Numbered from the stretch's first letter, positions 7,067-16,899 are shown. The stretch: DNA of 64,000 bases from Bacteroidota bacterium (GCA_021815405.1 JAKAGV010000006.1:124001-188000), one strand, 5' to 3'. Translations and numbers: made by a program. Notes: generated by a model from the letters alone, not told the origin.

Positions 7067-9104
7067 TTACAACCTCGAGTTTATCAATAAATTCAAGTTC
7101 AACATGCGAAGGCAGCTCTGAATACGAAAGTATGTTTAAATCCGGGAATGATGAATTTACCAGCCGGTAGAAGTACGGACGAATTGTTGCCGAGGTTATT
7201 AATACCTGCGGATAGCCAAGCATCTTGAAATTTTCAATTTGATTTTTGAGTGACATATTTAATTCTTTTAAAATATCCGGGCTCAATCCTAAAGTTTGCA
7301 AAGCTTCTTTCTGGTTTTGCAAGGATTTTGTAATGAATGATTCCAATTCTTCACCGAGAGCAATGGCATGAATAATTCCGTTTGTATCCTTGTAAAGATT
7401 TGCAATAGTATCTCCGATTGAATGACGAACATATTCGGTAAGCACATCAACATTCTTTGTTACTTTTGAATAATCAATCAATGCCTCCAGTATCTGAACC
7501 AAATCTTTAATTGGAATAAATTCCTTTAAAAGATTTTGAAGAACCTTCTGAATTGTTCCTAACGAAAGCGAATCTGCGCTTATGTCTTCGATTACCGCCG
7601 GATATTCCTTCTTCAAATTTTCTAGAAGCTGCTTGACTGCTTGCCTTGTTAAGATTTTATCAAAGTTCCTCTTTAGCGTTTCCTGAAGGTGTGTTGAAAG
7701 AACCGATATGCTGTCGACAACGGTATATTCAAGAAGCTCAGCTTTGTCTTTTTCATCCCGTGTAATCCAGTAGCTAGTAAGATTAAATGCCGGATCTTTT
7801 GTCGGAATACCGTTTAAAGGCTCGGAAACATTGCCCGGATTCATCGCTAAAAATCTATCCGTATAAATCTCATAAGCAGCAACGATGTTTCCTTTTATCT
7901 TGATTAAATATTCATTAGGCTCAAGCTGAAGATTATCCCTTACTCTTACCGGAGGAATAAGTACTCCGTACTCAAGCGCAATATATTTTCTAGTCGAAGC
8001 GATCTTCTGAAATAAATTGCCGCCCTGCTTTTCATCAACAAGGCTAATCAAGCCGTAACCAATCTCTATCTCAACAGGGTCAACCTGCAAATACTGCTCA
8101 ACATGCTCTTCAACCGGAACCGCTTCAACTTCTTGCGGCTCGGTGCTGCTCTTTGCTTCATTTTTATTTTTCTTAGAAAAATATGCACTGGTTCCCAAAA
8201 CAGTTCCTAAAAGTATAAATGGAAGAGCGGGCATGCCGGGTATAAAAGCAAACATCGCAATAGCGCCAGCAACAGTACCAAGCACACGGGGATTTGAAAG
8301 AAGCTGCTTTCGCATCTGTGCATCGAGTGCAGTGCCGGAAGCGCTTCTAGTTACAACTAAGCCTGCGGCAGTGGCAATCAGCAGCGCAGGAATTTGCGAA
8401 ACCAAACCATCGCCGATTGTAAGGATGGTGTAGTTTTGCAAAGCATCTGTAAACGACATACCCTTACCGGCAACTCCAATTATAAAACCGCCGATGATGT
8501 TAATTCCGTTTATTAAAAGTCCGGCTATTGCATCTCCTTTAACAAACTTGCTTGCACCGTCCATAGCACCGTAAAATTCTGCTTCCCTTGCAATCGCTTC
8601 GCGTCTTGCACGTGCTTCGCTTTCGGTAATAAGCCCGGTATTCAAATCGGCATCAATAGCCATTTGTTTACCGGGCATTGCATCCAATGTGAACCGAGCT
8701 GCGACTTCGGAAATTCTTCCGGAGCCTTTGATGATTACGATGAATTGGATTACGACGAGAATTAAAAAGATTATAAAACCAACAACATAATTTCCACCGA
8801 CTACGAAGGAACCAAAAGTCTCGATTACTTTTCCAGCGTAACCATCAAGTAAAATCAATCTTGTTGAATTGATATTTAATGAAAGGCGAAAAAGCGTAAG
8901 AACCAGAAGCAAACCTGGGAAGATGGAAATATCCAGCGGTGACTGAATATAAAGTGAAACTATCAGCACCAATACTGATAAAGTAATATTCAATGCCAGG
9001 AAAAAATCCAGCAGAGCCGCCGGCAGCGGAATCAGCATTAATCCCAGCATAAAAATTAAAGCAAAAGCTAAAACTATATCTGTATTTTTCCCGAGTATCT
9101 TCAA
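7056..9104 (-). CDS. flhA: Flagellar export apparatus protein FlhA
   Basis: A 682-aa protein with about eight N-terminal membrane helices (first about 320 residues), the FHIPEP signature region (AARFTLDAMPGKQMAIDADL), a short acidic linker (SSTEPQEVEAVPVEEHVEQ) and a cytoplasmic substrate-docking domain. It forms the nonameric export gate of the flagellar type III secretion system. It lies 1 bp after flhB and overlaps flhF. Length is normal for the family. Confidence 0.96.
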   Translation of the reverse strand: MKILGKNTDIVLAFALIFMLGLMLIPLPAALLDFFLALNITLSVLVLIVSLYIQSPLDISIFPGLLLVLTLFRLSLNINSTRLILLDGYAGKVIETFGSFVVGGNYVVGFIIFLILVVIQFIVIIKGSGRISEVAARFTLDAMPGKQMAIDADLNTGLITESEARARREAIAREAEFYGAMDGASKFVKGDAIAGLLINGINIIGGFIIGVAGKGMSFTDALQNYTILTIGDGLVSQIPALLIATAAGLVVTRSASGTALDAQMRKQLLSNPRVLGTVAGAIAMFAFIPGMPALPFILLGTVLGTSAYFSKKNKNEAKSSTEPQEVEAVPVEEHVEQYLQVDPVEIEIGYGLISLVDEKQGGNLFQKIASTRKYIALEYGVLIPPVRVRDNLQLEPNEYLIKIKGNIVAAYEIYTDRFLAMNPGNVSEPLNGIPTKDPAFNLTSYWITRDEKDKAELLEYTVVDSISVLSTHLQETLKRNFDKILTRQAVKQLLENLKKEYPAVIEDISADSLSLGTIQKVLQNLLKEFIPIKDLVQILEALIDYSKVTKNVDVLTEYVRHSIGDTIANLYKDTNGIIHAIALGEELESFITKSLQNQKEALQTLGLSPDILKELNMSLKNQIENFKMLGYPQVLITSATIRPYFYRLVNSSFPDLNILSYSELPSHVELEFIDKLEVVNAN

Positions 9105-9105
9105 T

Positions 9106-10188
9106 TTAAACTATTGACTTTTTCTTATTGTTCTTTAACTTGTAAACGTACGCAAGTATCTGTGCTACTGCTTTAAAAAGCTTTGAAGGAATCTCCTCTC
9201 CGATATTGCAAACCTTATAAAGAGCCCGTGCAAGCTCTCTATCTTCGTGGAGTGGAATACCGTTCTGAACGGCAATTGCTTTTATCCTTTGGGCAAGTTC
9301 ATCGACACCCTTTGCTAAAACTTTTGGCGCAGCATCTTTCTGCATGTCATACTTTAATGCAACGGCATAATGAGTAGGATTTGTAATAACAACATCAGCC
9401 TTCGGAACATTCTTCATCATCCTTGATTTTGCAGCCTGGAACTGAAGCCTGCGGATTCTGCTCTTTATATGTGGATCTCCTTCGGATTGTTTAGTCTCTT
9501 CTTTTACCTCATGCTTGGTCATCATCAATTCTTTTTTGTATTTGTATTTCTGATAGATGAAATCCACAGCAGCAATTACAGCATAAACAAGAGAAATTTT
9601 CCATAATAATTTTGTTGCAGATTTAATAAGATAACTTACAATCTCCGGAATGCTTAGCTGCGCAAGCATTGGTGAATTTAAAATTATTTCAGAGAGTACA
9701 CTGTAAGTAAATCCGCCAATTATCAAAAGCTTTAACAAAGATTTTATAACATTTACTATCGACCCGGTCGAGAAGAATACTTTTTTTATCCCGGTTATCG
9801 GATTAAACTTATTAAATTTGGGAGCCAGTGCTTTGGCAGAAAACTTTAATCCGTTCTGTGCGATACCTGCTATAATTGCAACAACAAAAATAGCTCCAAT
9901 AATAGGTGCGATAGTTACAATGAAGAAGAAAAAGGTTTCTTTAGCAAAATTCTGAACTGTGTCTCTGGTGAGTGTAAGAATATCAAGAGAATTAAAGATT
10001 CCCGATGAGTAATCAGCAATTCTTTGTCCGATAAATTTCTGCGTAATGAATATCATTAGCAGACCGGTACCGAACACTACTAAGGAATTGACCTCAACGC
10101 TTTTTGCAACCATACCTTTCTCGCGGCTTTCATTAAGCCGCTTTTGAGTAGGCTGCTCACTCCGTTCTTGACCGTCATTCTCAGCCAT
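9106..10188 (-). CDS. flhB: Flagellar export switch protein FlhB
   Basis: A 360-aa protein with four membrane helices and a cytoplasmic domain holding the self-cleavage motif NPTH at residues 270-273. Cleavage between N and P switches export from rod/hook to filament substrates. The N-terminus (MAENDGQERSEQPTQKRLNE) is typical. It sits 1 bp from both fliR and flhA, within one operon. All key residues for autocleavage are present. Confidence 0.96.
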   Translation of the reverse strand: MAENDGQERSEQPTQKRLNESREKGMVAKSVEVNSLVVFGTGLLMIFITQKFIGQRIADYSSGIFNSLDILTLTRDTVQNFAKETFFFFIVTIAPIIGAIFVVAIIAGIAQNGLKFSAKALAPKFNKFNPITGIKKVFFSTGSIVNVIKSLLKLLIIGGFTYSVLSEIILNSPMLAQLSIPEIVSYLIKSATKLLWKISLVYAVIAAVDFIYQKYKYKKELMMTKHEVKEETKQSEGDPHIKSRIRRLQFQAAKSRMMKNVPKADVVITNPTHYAVALKYDMQKDAAPKVLAKGVDELAQRIKAIAVQNGIPLHEDRELARALYKVCNIGEEIPSKLFKAVAQILAYVYKLKNNKKKSIV

Positions 10189-10189
10189 G

Positions 10190-10966
10190 CTACTGTCCCA
10201 TCGCTCTAATTAAAGTGACTAGATTATCTTCATACCCTTTTAGGAGATATTTTATAACATAAATATAAACCGGCACCATAGATGCAAGCATAAACATTCC
10301 GAAGCCGATAAGAAAAGGCTGTGCGACAAAGAATACCTGCAATTGAGGAATAACCTTTGTCATTATTCCCTCGGCAATTTGGATTAAAACGAATGAAACG
10401 AGTATCGGTGAAGCAATCTTAACGGCAATAATAAAGACTGCACCGGAGTATTTTATTATTAAATCATAAACCGGCTGGTTGATAGTAAACTTACCGATAT
10501 GAATAATTGCAAATGAATAAACAAGGCTGCTGATAATGTAATAATGTCCATTGATAAGAAGGAAAAGAAGTATGGATGCAAAATACAGAAAGTCACCAAT
10601 AACATTTCCGCTGGTACCGTCAATCGGGTTCAACTCGCTCGCCATTGAAAGTCCCATTTCAAATCCAATTAACATACCGGCATAGCTTATTCCGTGGAAG
10701 ATAAAGTTCAAAGTAAAACCGATAATCAATCCGGTCAGGATTTCCCTCATAGCATTTACAAAAAGCCAGGCAATACTAAATTCAACTTGGATCTGAGATT
10801 TATCTATTGTCAGAAAAACAATGTACGAAATGACTAAGGAAAGGAAAACCTTTACCAGTGCAGGTATCGCTTTGTGCCCATAAATAGGGGACGAAACGAA
10901 AGCAGCAATTATCCTCATGAAGATAAGAAGTACAATTATAAAATCTGCAACCGGAATGTTAATCAT
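10190..10966 (-). CDS. fliR: Flagellar export protein FliR
   Basis: A 258-aa hydrophobic protein with about six membrane helices and the FliR pattern FILLIFMRIIAAF-like N-terminus and GFEMGLSMASELNP, close to the FliR signature. FliR joins FliP and FliQ in the helical export channel. Its ATG overlaps the fliQ stop by 4 bp (ATGA), showing translational coupling, and flhB follows by 1 bp. Confidence 0.94.
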   Translation of the reverse strand: MINIPVADFIIVLLIFMRIIAAFVSSPIYGHKAIPALVKVFLSLVISYIVFLTIDKSQIQVEFSIAWLFVNAMREILTGLIIGFTLNFIFHGISYAGMLIGFEMGLSMASELNPIDGTSGNVIGDFLYFASILLFLLINGHYYIISSLVYSFAIIHIGKFTINQPVYDLIIKYSGAVFIIAVKIASPILVSFVLIQIAEGIMTKVIPQLQVFFVAQPFLIGFGMFMLASMVPVYIYVIKYLLKGYEDNLVTLIRAMGQ

Positions 10967-11232
10967 TTTAATACAGTCGGAAACATTGTTATCATTCTAG
11001 TCGTAAAGGATACCATTTTATCAATCATCCAGGGTAATAAGAAAATGATTGTAATTGCTGTTACTAAAATTTTAGGTACAAAGGTCAGCGTCGTTTCCTG
11101 AATTGAGGTTGCTGCTTGGAATATTGAAATAATAATTCCAATAACAAGTGATACTCCCAAAACAGGAAGCAGGATTATAAATGTCGTATAAAAAACTTCT
11201 TTTAATATTTCTACAACTAATTCTTCAGTCAT
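10963..11232 (-). CDS. fliQ: Flagellar export protein FliQ
   Basis: An 89-aa protein with two membrane helices. The segment ILLPVLGVSLVIGIIISIFQ followed by AATSIQETTLTFVPKI is highly typical of FliQ/SpaQ. It begins immediately after the fliP stop and overlaps fliR by 4 bp. FliQ is part of the FliPQR core of the export gate. Confidence 0.95.
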   Translation of the reverse strand: MTEELVVEILKEVFYTTFIILLPVLGVSLVIGIIISIFQAATSIQETTLTFVPKILVTAITIIFLLPWMIDKMVSFTTRMITMFPTVLK

Positions 11233-11988
11233 TTATGAAAAGCTCCTAACTAATGATCCAATTATCAAATGCCAGCCGTCAATTAAAATGAAAAGCAAAA
11301 TCTTAAACGGCAGCGAAACTATTGTCGGCGGCAGCATCATCATTCCCATGGACATCAAAATACTCGACACGATCATATCTATCATCAAGAAAGGAATGAA
11401 TAGGAAAAATCCGATAATGAAACCTGCTCTTAATTCGCTCAGAACGAAAGCCGGAATTACAACATAGGTCGGCAAATCGTTTTTATCGTTAGGTCTGCTC
11501 AAGTGTGCAAGACCAATAAACAACTCCAGATCTTCATTCCTTACATTACGAAACATAAATTCTCTAATCGGCTGTATGCCTGCATCATAAGCTTGAGTAG
11601 GATTTATTTGCCCCTTCATTAATGGCTGTACTGCAACATCATTTACTTTATTCCATGTTGGAGCCATGATGAAAAACGTTAAGAAGAGAGCTATGCCCGC
11701 TACAAGCTGGCTTGGCGGCATCTGTGGAGTACCGAGGGCATTCTTCAAAAAATAAAATACGATTATGATTCTGAGGTATGAAGTTGTCATAATCATTATT
11801 GAAGGCGCAAGTGAAAGTACGGTTAACAGCAGCAGTAATTGAAGAGTAACCGAAACATCACCCGGCTTTCCGGAAGAGCCTATGTTTATTCCGAAGTTTG
11901 GAATCTGGACAGAAGGCGCTTGCTGCGCATATGCAGAAACGCCGAAGAATATCAATACAAAAAACAAAATAGCGAATGTTTTTCTCAT
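11233..11988 (-). CDS. fliP: Flagellar export protein FliP
   Basis: A 251-aa protein with a cleavable signal peptide (MRKTFAILFFVLIFFGVSAYAQ) and membrane helices. Family signatures are present: SYLRIIIVFYFLKNALGTPQ, PPSQLVAGIALFLTFF and MMMLPPTIVSLPFKILLFI. Five FliP subunits start the FliPQR channel. The ATG overlaps the end of fliO by 4 bp and fliQ follows directly. Confidence 0.96.
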   Translation of the reverse strand: MRKTFAILFFVLIFFGVSAYAQQAPSVQIPNFGINIGSSGKPGDVSVTLQLLLLLTVLSLAPSIMIMTTSYLRIIIVFYFLKNALGTPQMPPSQLVAGIALFLTFFIMAPTWNKVNDVAVQPLMKGQINPTQAYDAGIQPIREFMFRNVRNEDLELFIGLAHLSRPNDKNDLPTYVVIPAFVLSELRAGFIIGFFLFIPFLMIDMIVSSILMSMGMMMLPPTIVSLPFKILLFILIDGWHLIIGSLVRSFS

Positions 11989-12326
11989 CTAATACCAAGG
12001 TTCTTTTTCAACAAGTCAACAAAATTATTTTTCACATTTTTCGGGATAAAAGAATCAACCGGTTCATCTGGCTGATCAAGTTCTTTAAGCAAAGTAATTG
12101 AGCCGTCGCTTACACCAAGGATTAAAAGCTTGTCCGCAACTTTTACAACCGAAATAAATTTCTTCGGCATTATCATCTGTGAACTAATTACATTAATTGG
12201 AACACTGCCCGGCTTGTTTCCCTTTAATGAAATACCGTACTTTTTAATAAATACAAGAACTCCGTAAAGTAAACCGACAATTACAATAAGCGGGATGAAG
12301 GCTTTAATAATATCGAGAAATGACAT
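11985..12326 (-). CDS. fliO: Flagellar biosynthesis protein FliO
   Basis: A 113-aa protein with one N-terminal membrane helix (about residues 9-27) and a small beta-rich cytoplasmic domain (ISSQMIMPKKFISVVKVADK, LLILGVSDGSITLLKEL). This is typical of FliO/FliZ, a chaperone for FliP assembly. It shares one base with the fliN stop and overlaps fliP by 4 bp. Sequence conservation of FliO is low, so the call rests on both pattern and position. Confidence 0.85.
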   Translation of the reverse strand: MSFLDIIKAFIPLIVIVGLLYGVLVFIKKYGISLKGNKPGSVPINVISSQMIMPKKFISVVKVADKLLILGVSDGSITLLKELDQPDEPVDSFIPKNVKNNFVDLLKKNLGIR

Positions 12327-12751
12327 CAGGAAACTCCTTTTAACCTTGTGCTAGCTTCGCTAAGGTTTGTAATTCTAATTCCAAAATGCTTATCGATTAC
12401 TACAACTTCGCCTTCGGCAATTTTTTTATTGTTGACGTAAATATCGACCGGCTCACTTGCAAGTTTATCAAGCTCAATAACGTAGCCTCTTTCAAGTTCA
12501 AGGATTTCTTTTATCTGCATCTGAGTTCTGCCAAGTTCGATATAAACATTTAGCTGAAGGTCTTTTAGGAAATTTAATTTTTCAGCCGAGCCAATGCCTG
12601 TCTTTCTAGCTTCGTCAAATTCTTCGAAGTCGGCAAGACCCGCATGGATTTTAGAATCTGCATTGCCAGTCCCTGCGCTGGAAAAAATCCCTTCGCCGTT
12701 ATCTCGTTTTGGATCCTGAGTTAAACCGCTATTTTCAATATTGTCTGCCAT
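12326..12751 (-). CDS. fliN: Flagellar motor switch protein FliN
   Basis: A 141-aa protein. A low-complexity N-terminus of about 60 residues precedes a C-terminal SpoA domain (LQLNVYIELGRTQMQIKEIL, LASEPVDIYVNNKKIAEGEV, VVIDKHFGIRIT). FliN forms the bottom of the C-ring with FliM and binds export cargo. It lies 8 bp after fliM and its stop overlaps the fliO start. Length is usual for FliN; no CheC domain is fused. Confidence 0.94.
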   Translation of the reverse strand: MADNIENSGLTQDPKRDNGEGIFSSAGTGNADSKIHAGLADFEEFDEARKTGIGSAEKLNFLKDLQLNVYIELGRTQMQIKEILELERGYVIELDKLASEPVDIYVNNKKIAEGEVVVIDKHFGIRITNLSEASTRLKGVS

Positions 12752-12759
12752 GGTCTTCT

Positions 12760-13746
12760 CTATTCTAATTTATTTTTTTGTTCATTTTTTCTGGTAATTT
12801 TTATTGCTTTGTGGTTGTTCACCACTCCTGCCCTTCCAAAGAAGAGAACTTTATTACCGACTTTAACTTTATGCTCATCGCTAACAGTGTTCTCTAATCT
12901 TATAATATCTCCCTTCTCAAGCTCAAATAAATTTTGTACTGATATTTTCGCCGTTCCAAATTCAACTTCAACAGGAAGCAGAGTTTTATAAAGATGATTT
13001 GTTATTATTTCTCCTGTGGTTGTCGTCGCATTTTTTGATGGTCTGATTGTAGTAAATTTCTGAGATGAAAGCTTTGAGAGAATCTTGTCAAAAGCAAAAG
13101 TAGCAAAGCAAAGATTCATCATATAAGACTTATCGGCAATTATAATTTCGAATGAAATTAGCAGTACTGATTCGCTTTGTGAAGTTATCTGAGCAAAATC
13201 AATATCCGACTCAAATCTTTCAATACGGAAATCGAAGTCATCAATTATCTGCCAAGTTTTACGCAAGTCGAGCATTACTCTTTCTGAAATAAAGTTTAGA
13301 ACTCTCTGTTCGATAGGAGTAATCACATTTACTTGTTTTGTTCCGGTGCCGTTGCCTCCAAGCAATCTGTCTACAAGTGTAAGCGCTAAATCCAGGTTCA
13401 GCTCAAGTATTCCTTTAATGTCTGTATTCTTCAATTCGAAAGTATACAGGCAGGCAGGATTAGAAACAGAAAGGACATATTCCGAATAATAAATCTGGTC
13501 AATTGAAGTAACGTTTATCGATACAATACACTGAAGCTTTGAAACAAGGAATGAAGCAAAGCTTTCGGCAAAGTTCTCGTTAATGTTCCTAATTGTCCTG
13601 AGTTGGTTTTTAGAAATCCTGTTCGGCAGGCGAAAATCAAAAAGAATAGCTTCCTTCTCAGTACTTGCTGCTGGTGCCTGTTCTTCGCCGCTCTTAACCT
13701 TGTTAAGTAGCTGATCTATTTCCTGCTGGGATAGTACTTCTGCCAT
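12760..13746 (-). CDS. fliM: Flagellar motor switch protein FliM
   Basis: A 328-aa protein. The N-terminal MAEVLSQQEIDQLLNKVKSG is the classic FliM start, although the short CheY-P binding peptide seen upstream in some species is not separate here. The middle CheC-like domain includes LALTLVDRLLGGNG and NFISERVMLDLRKTWQ, and a SpoA domain closes the protein. It lies 15 bp after fliL. FliM controls rotation direction in the C-ring. Confidence 0.95.
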   Translation of the reverse strand: MAEVLSQQEIDQLLNKVKSGEEQAPAASTEKEAILFDFRLPNRISKNQLRTIRNINENFAESFASFLVSKLQCIVSINVTSIDQIYYSEYVLSVSNPACLYTFELKNTDIKGILELNLDLALTLVDRLLGGNGTGTKQVNVITPIEQRVLNFISERVMLDLRKTWQIIDDFDFRIERFESDIDFAQITSQSESVLLISFEIIIADKSYMMNLCFATFAFDKILSKLSSQKFTTIRPSKNATTTTGEIITNHLYKTLLPVEVEFGTAKISVQNLFELEKGDIIRLENTVSDEHKVKVGNKVLFFGRAGVVNNHKAIKITRKNEQKNKLE

Positions 13747-13761
13747 AACTTAAGATTGCAT

Positions 13762-14343
13762 TTATTGAATAATATATTTGCTGAAATAGACATTGTTAAT
13801 TGAAACAGTCGGCATCAATCGTTTAAGATCTTTGATGATTTCGGTTTTCATAGTATCTCTGTAAGCTGTGTCGTCAAGCTGGTCTATGCTTTTGCTTGAT
13901 AAAGTAGAGATGATTGCATCCTTTACCATTGGTTCTCGCGTTTTTATATCCGTTTCCATTTCCGGTTTTGCAACATCCAAACCAACTGAAGTTAAGAGCA
14001 ACCTTTTCCCGTCGGTATCTGCAGGATTCACAATTATATCATCAATCGAATAAATATATTTTCCGTAATCAACTGCGGAATCATTATTAGTAGAATTTAT
14101 TTGTCCGCTGTCAGATGATACGTTTGCATTTTTTACTTGTGCGTTGCTTTCAAATCTCTTCATGAGAATGTTTGCTGTTACAAAATAAACAACCACAAGT
14201 TGGACCATAAAAACCGGTATTCCGAAAATCAAAATCTTGGCATTAAAAGCCGGTTTTTCCAACTTTGGTTTTAAATCTTCAGGTTTAAGTGTATCTAATT
14301 GTTCTTCTTGTAAAGGCATATTTTTTCTAAATAATTTTCTCAT
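13762..14343 (-). CDS. fliL: Flagellar basal body-associated protein FliL
   Basis: A 193-aa protein with a short cytoplasmic N-terminus, one membrane helix (about residues 37-56) and a periplasmic domain with IDDIIVNPADTDGKRLLLTS, TREPMVKDAIISTLSSKSID and the ending YFSKYIIQ, all typical of FliL. FliL surrounds the stator and supports torque. It is the first gene of this block; transcription must start in the 289-bp gap to the divergent glycosyltransferase gene. Confidence 0.92.
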   Translation of the reverse strand: MRKLFRKNMPLQEEQLDTLKPEDLKPKLEKPAFNAKILIFGIPVFMVQLVVVYFVTANILMKRFESNAQVKNANVSSDSGQINSTNNDSAVDYGKYIYSIDDIIVNPADTDGKRLLLTSVGLDVAKPEMETDIKTREPMVKDAIISTLSSKSIDQLDDTAYRDTMKTEIIKDLKRLMPTVSINNVYFSKYIIQ

Positions 14344-14475
14344 ATTTCACAATTGATATGCCAATTTAACTGCTTATTTATTTTTATAATTATTGCTCAA
14401 AAGGATGGAAAGAATGGTTATTATTCTACACTTGGTTGAATATGAATCTATGTATCCGTGTTAAATCTTGAAATT

Positions 14476-14494
14476 TTATAACAGAATGTTATAA
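14476..14494. promoter_or_regulatory. 19-bp perfect dyad, possible operator
   Basis: TTATAACA-GAA-TGTTATAA is perfectly symmetrical. It sits between the divergent fliL and glycosyltransferase genes, 133 bp from fliL and 139 bp from the other start. No T run follows, so it is more likely a protein-binding site than a terminator. The regulator is unknown, and the rest of this gap shows nothing else. Confidence 0.4.
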
Positions 14495-14632
14495 TCAAAT
14501 TGATGATCTTTATTTTATATGATAAATTAAATGCTAGGTTATAGCTTTACTTTGGAAGCAATCCAATTAATACTGAACCTAACGGCTATATAAAAATCAT
14601 TGACTTTCAATAGTTGAAATAATTAAGATAAT

Positions 14633-16105
14633 ATGAATCAAAATTTTTCGTCTCTGATAAAGAAGGACAACAAAACATACTGTTTCTCCATTGCTGCGAT
14701 TGTATTCATTTTTATTTTATTTGAAAGTCTTTTGTATCTAAAAGGATTCTATGCAATTTCTGCTGATGAATCAGGTCATACTTTAGATGCTTACTATTGG
14801 TTTATCGGGAAAGGTAATTTTTTCTCAATCTGGCTTCCATTTCAAAAAATAATTTATGCATTTGCATTTCATATTTATCCTGATTTGTTCCTGGTACCAC
14901 GGATTATAAGTCTTTTATTTGGAGTATTTACTTTATTGGCTTTAATCGATCTGACTCTCCAATTATTTAATAACAAAACCATATCCGTTATGACAGGTTT
15001 CTTAGGAATACTCTTTTTACCCCTTACAATTTTCAGCGTTTTGCCTTTAGCAGAAATCTATTTTTTCTTTTTTACTTTAGCCTCACTTACCTTTTATCTC
15101 CGCTGGAAAAAACATGAAAGAAATATTTACCTATGGCTCGCAATTTCATTTTCTGCTATCGGTACATCTACCCGTTATGAAGCATGGTTATTTACGTTCA
15201 TCTTCTTTTTATTAATTGCGTCGCAAATATTCAAGCAGAAAAAATCTTTTCAAGATAAAATATTATTAACTGCGGGAATAGCTGTACTGTTTTCCTTTTT
15301 CCCGCTCTTTTGGATTTATCTATCATATTTATCAACAGGAAAAATTGCAGGCTTTATGCTCTCGATTGCTAACTTATATCATCCTCTTTCCTTGTTGAGC
15401 CGGCTGCAAAATAATGTATTATACAAATTCTTAACGGTTAATATTCAATCGCTAAATATTATCGGCATAATTTCATTGATTTATCTTTATAGAAAAGATT
15501 CTTCCATAAAAGAATTTTCAATTCTATTCGTTTCGACATTAATTGTATTTGCTTTTGTAACTTTTATAACTCATGCAATGCCGACTCATAATTTCTGGCG
15601 TCTGGCAATGATTTGGAGCCTCTTACTTTTACCTTTCACTTCACGCTGCATCTATTTTTTACTTGAAAAGGTTTCAAGAATAAAAATAAGTTACATTACT
15701 TTTATCCTATCATTTATAATCCTATCATTTTTATTTGGCATACAAACGATAAGTCACAGCTTTTACAGCTATATTTCTCAGGATGATTTGAAAGTGGGAA
15801 AGTTCTGTAGGAAAATATTTAAGGAAGATAAATCAAATATATACTTGGAGAGGAGCGGTACTTGGGATTATACCAGCGTATTAGTTACTTCAAATCATCC
15901 AGACAGGATTATAACAAAACTAAACAGCCTAAACAGTATTTTTTACGATACCCTCTCCGTAAATAATAAACTTAAATCGGAGCTAAAAAGATTAAATATT
16001 AATTATTTAATCCTTAGACCTTATACAAAAATATATACAGATAAAACAAAGCTAGATGTAATAAAAAGATTGACTATTTGGGATATCTATAAGATTCAAT
16101 ATTAG
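14633..16105 (+). CDS. GT-C family membrane glycosyltransferase (GT39/ArnT-like)
   Basis: A 490-aa integral membrane protein with about ten helices. The first periplasmic loop carries ISADESGHTLDAYYW, matching the acidic D-E motif that GT-C enzymes (GT39, ArnT, PMT_2) use to bind polyprenyl-phosphate sugars. The C-terminal soluble part has SGTWDYTSVLVTSN and LNINYLILRPYT. It probably transfers a sugar from a lipid carrier to an acceptor on the outer face of the inner membrane. Substrate and acceptor cannot be read from the sequence. It is a single gene, divergent from the flagellar operon. Confidence 0.75.
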   Translation: MNQNFSSLIKKDNKTYCFSIAAIVFIFILFESLLYLKGFYAISADESGHTLDAYYWFIGKGNFFSIWLPFQKIIYAFAFHIYPDLFLVPRIISLLFGVFTLLALIDLTLQLFNNKTISVMTGFLGILFLPLTIFSVLPLAEIYFFFFTLASLTFYLRWKKHERNIYLWLAISFSAIGTSTRYEAWLFTFIFFLLIASQIFKQKKSFQDKILLTAGIAVLFSFFPLFWIYLSYLSTGKIAGFMLSIANLYHPLSLLSRLQNNVLYKFLTVNIQSLNIIGIISLIYLYRKDSSIKEFSILFVSTLIVFAFVTFITHAMPTHNFWRLAMIWSLLLLPFTSRCIYFLLEKVSRIKISYITFILSFIILSFLFGIQTISHSFYSYISQDDLKVGKFCRKIFKEDKSNIYLERSGTWDYTSVLVTSNHPDRIITKLNSLNSIFYDTLSVNNKLKSELKRLNINYLILRPYTKIYTDKTKLDVIKRLTIWDIYKIQY

Positions 16106-16420
16106 AATTCTTCACGAATGAACTTTCACTAAAAATTATCATTAATAAAATCTTTTCGCTCTTCTTGACAATCGCTAATTATTAAGCTATAATATTATTA
16201 TAATTTACTAAAATAATCTGCAAAACCTGGTTATGAACAAGTTAATTATATCCTTAAAAGACGACACTAATAAAATTCTTAACCCTTTAAACTTTCAAAA
16301 TTATTTTCATCAGTAATTGTTTTAATTCTTACTATTGCAACAATATATATCGGCAATGTAATTAAATACGAATGTAATAAATATCGAATGAAGAAACTGG
16401 GAAGGTATTAAAAGCTAATA
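16106..16420. other. AT-rich intergenic region, nothing recognised
   Basis: About 315 bp between the glycosyltransferase and the acetyltransferase genes. I see no convincing gene, terminator or repeat. It must hold the promoter of the acetyltransferase gene. Confidence 0.5.
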
Positions 16421-16873
16421 ATGTTCGAAATAAAAAGGACCAAATCCAATAATCAGAATTTTATTTCTCTTGTAAAGTTGCTTGATGCCGAATTAGCTGA
16501 GAGAGACGGCGAAGATCATTCCTATTATGCTCAATTCAATAAGATAGATAATATTAAATATGTTGTTGTTGCATATGAAAATAACGAACCCGTAGGCTGC
16601 GGTGCTATTAAAGAATATGACAATGAAACAATGGAAGTTAAGCGAATGTTTACCTTGCCTGAAGCAAGAGGCAAAGGAATCGCGACAAAGGTTTTAATTG
16701 AATTAGAGAAATGGGCGACAGAATTATCTTACACAAAATGTATATTGGAAACAGGCAAAAGACAACCTGAAGCAATAGCACTTTACAAAAAGAACGGGTA
16801 TAAAAATATTCCAAATTACGGGCAATATGCCATTATGCAAAATAGTGTTTGCTTTGAAAAGCAAATAAAATAA
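16421..16873 (+). CDS. GNAT family N-acetyltransferase
   Basis: A 150-aa protein with the GNAT acetyl-CoA binding loop in VKRMFTLPEARGKGIATKVL (R/Q-x-x-G-x-G/A pattern RGKGIA) and a motif B segment YKKNGYKNIPNYGQYA. The acceptor substrate is not predictable. It is followed 27 bp later by a secreted beta-propeller gene, but a functional link is not evident. Length is usual for a single-domain GNAT. Confidence 0.85.
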   Translation: MFEIKRTKSNNQNFISLVKLLDAELAERDGEDHSYYAQFNKIDNIKYVVVAYENNEPVGCGAIKEYDNETMEVKRMFTLPEARGKGIATKVLIELEKWATELSYTKCILETGKRQPEAIALYKKNGYKNIPNYGQYAIMQNSVCFEKQIK

Positions 16874-16899
16874 TAACGCAACATACAAAGGAAATATTT

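Noticed and set aside
14344-14400. A sigma-54 promoter upstream of fliL (TTGGCA..TTG on the minus strand)
   Set aside because: The conserved GC of the -12 element is missing and the site is too close to the start codon.
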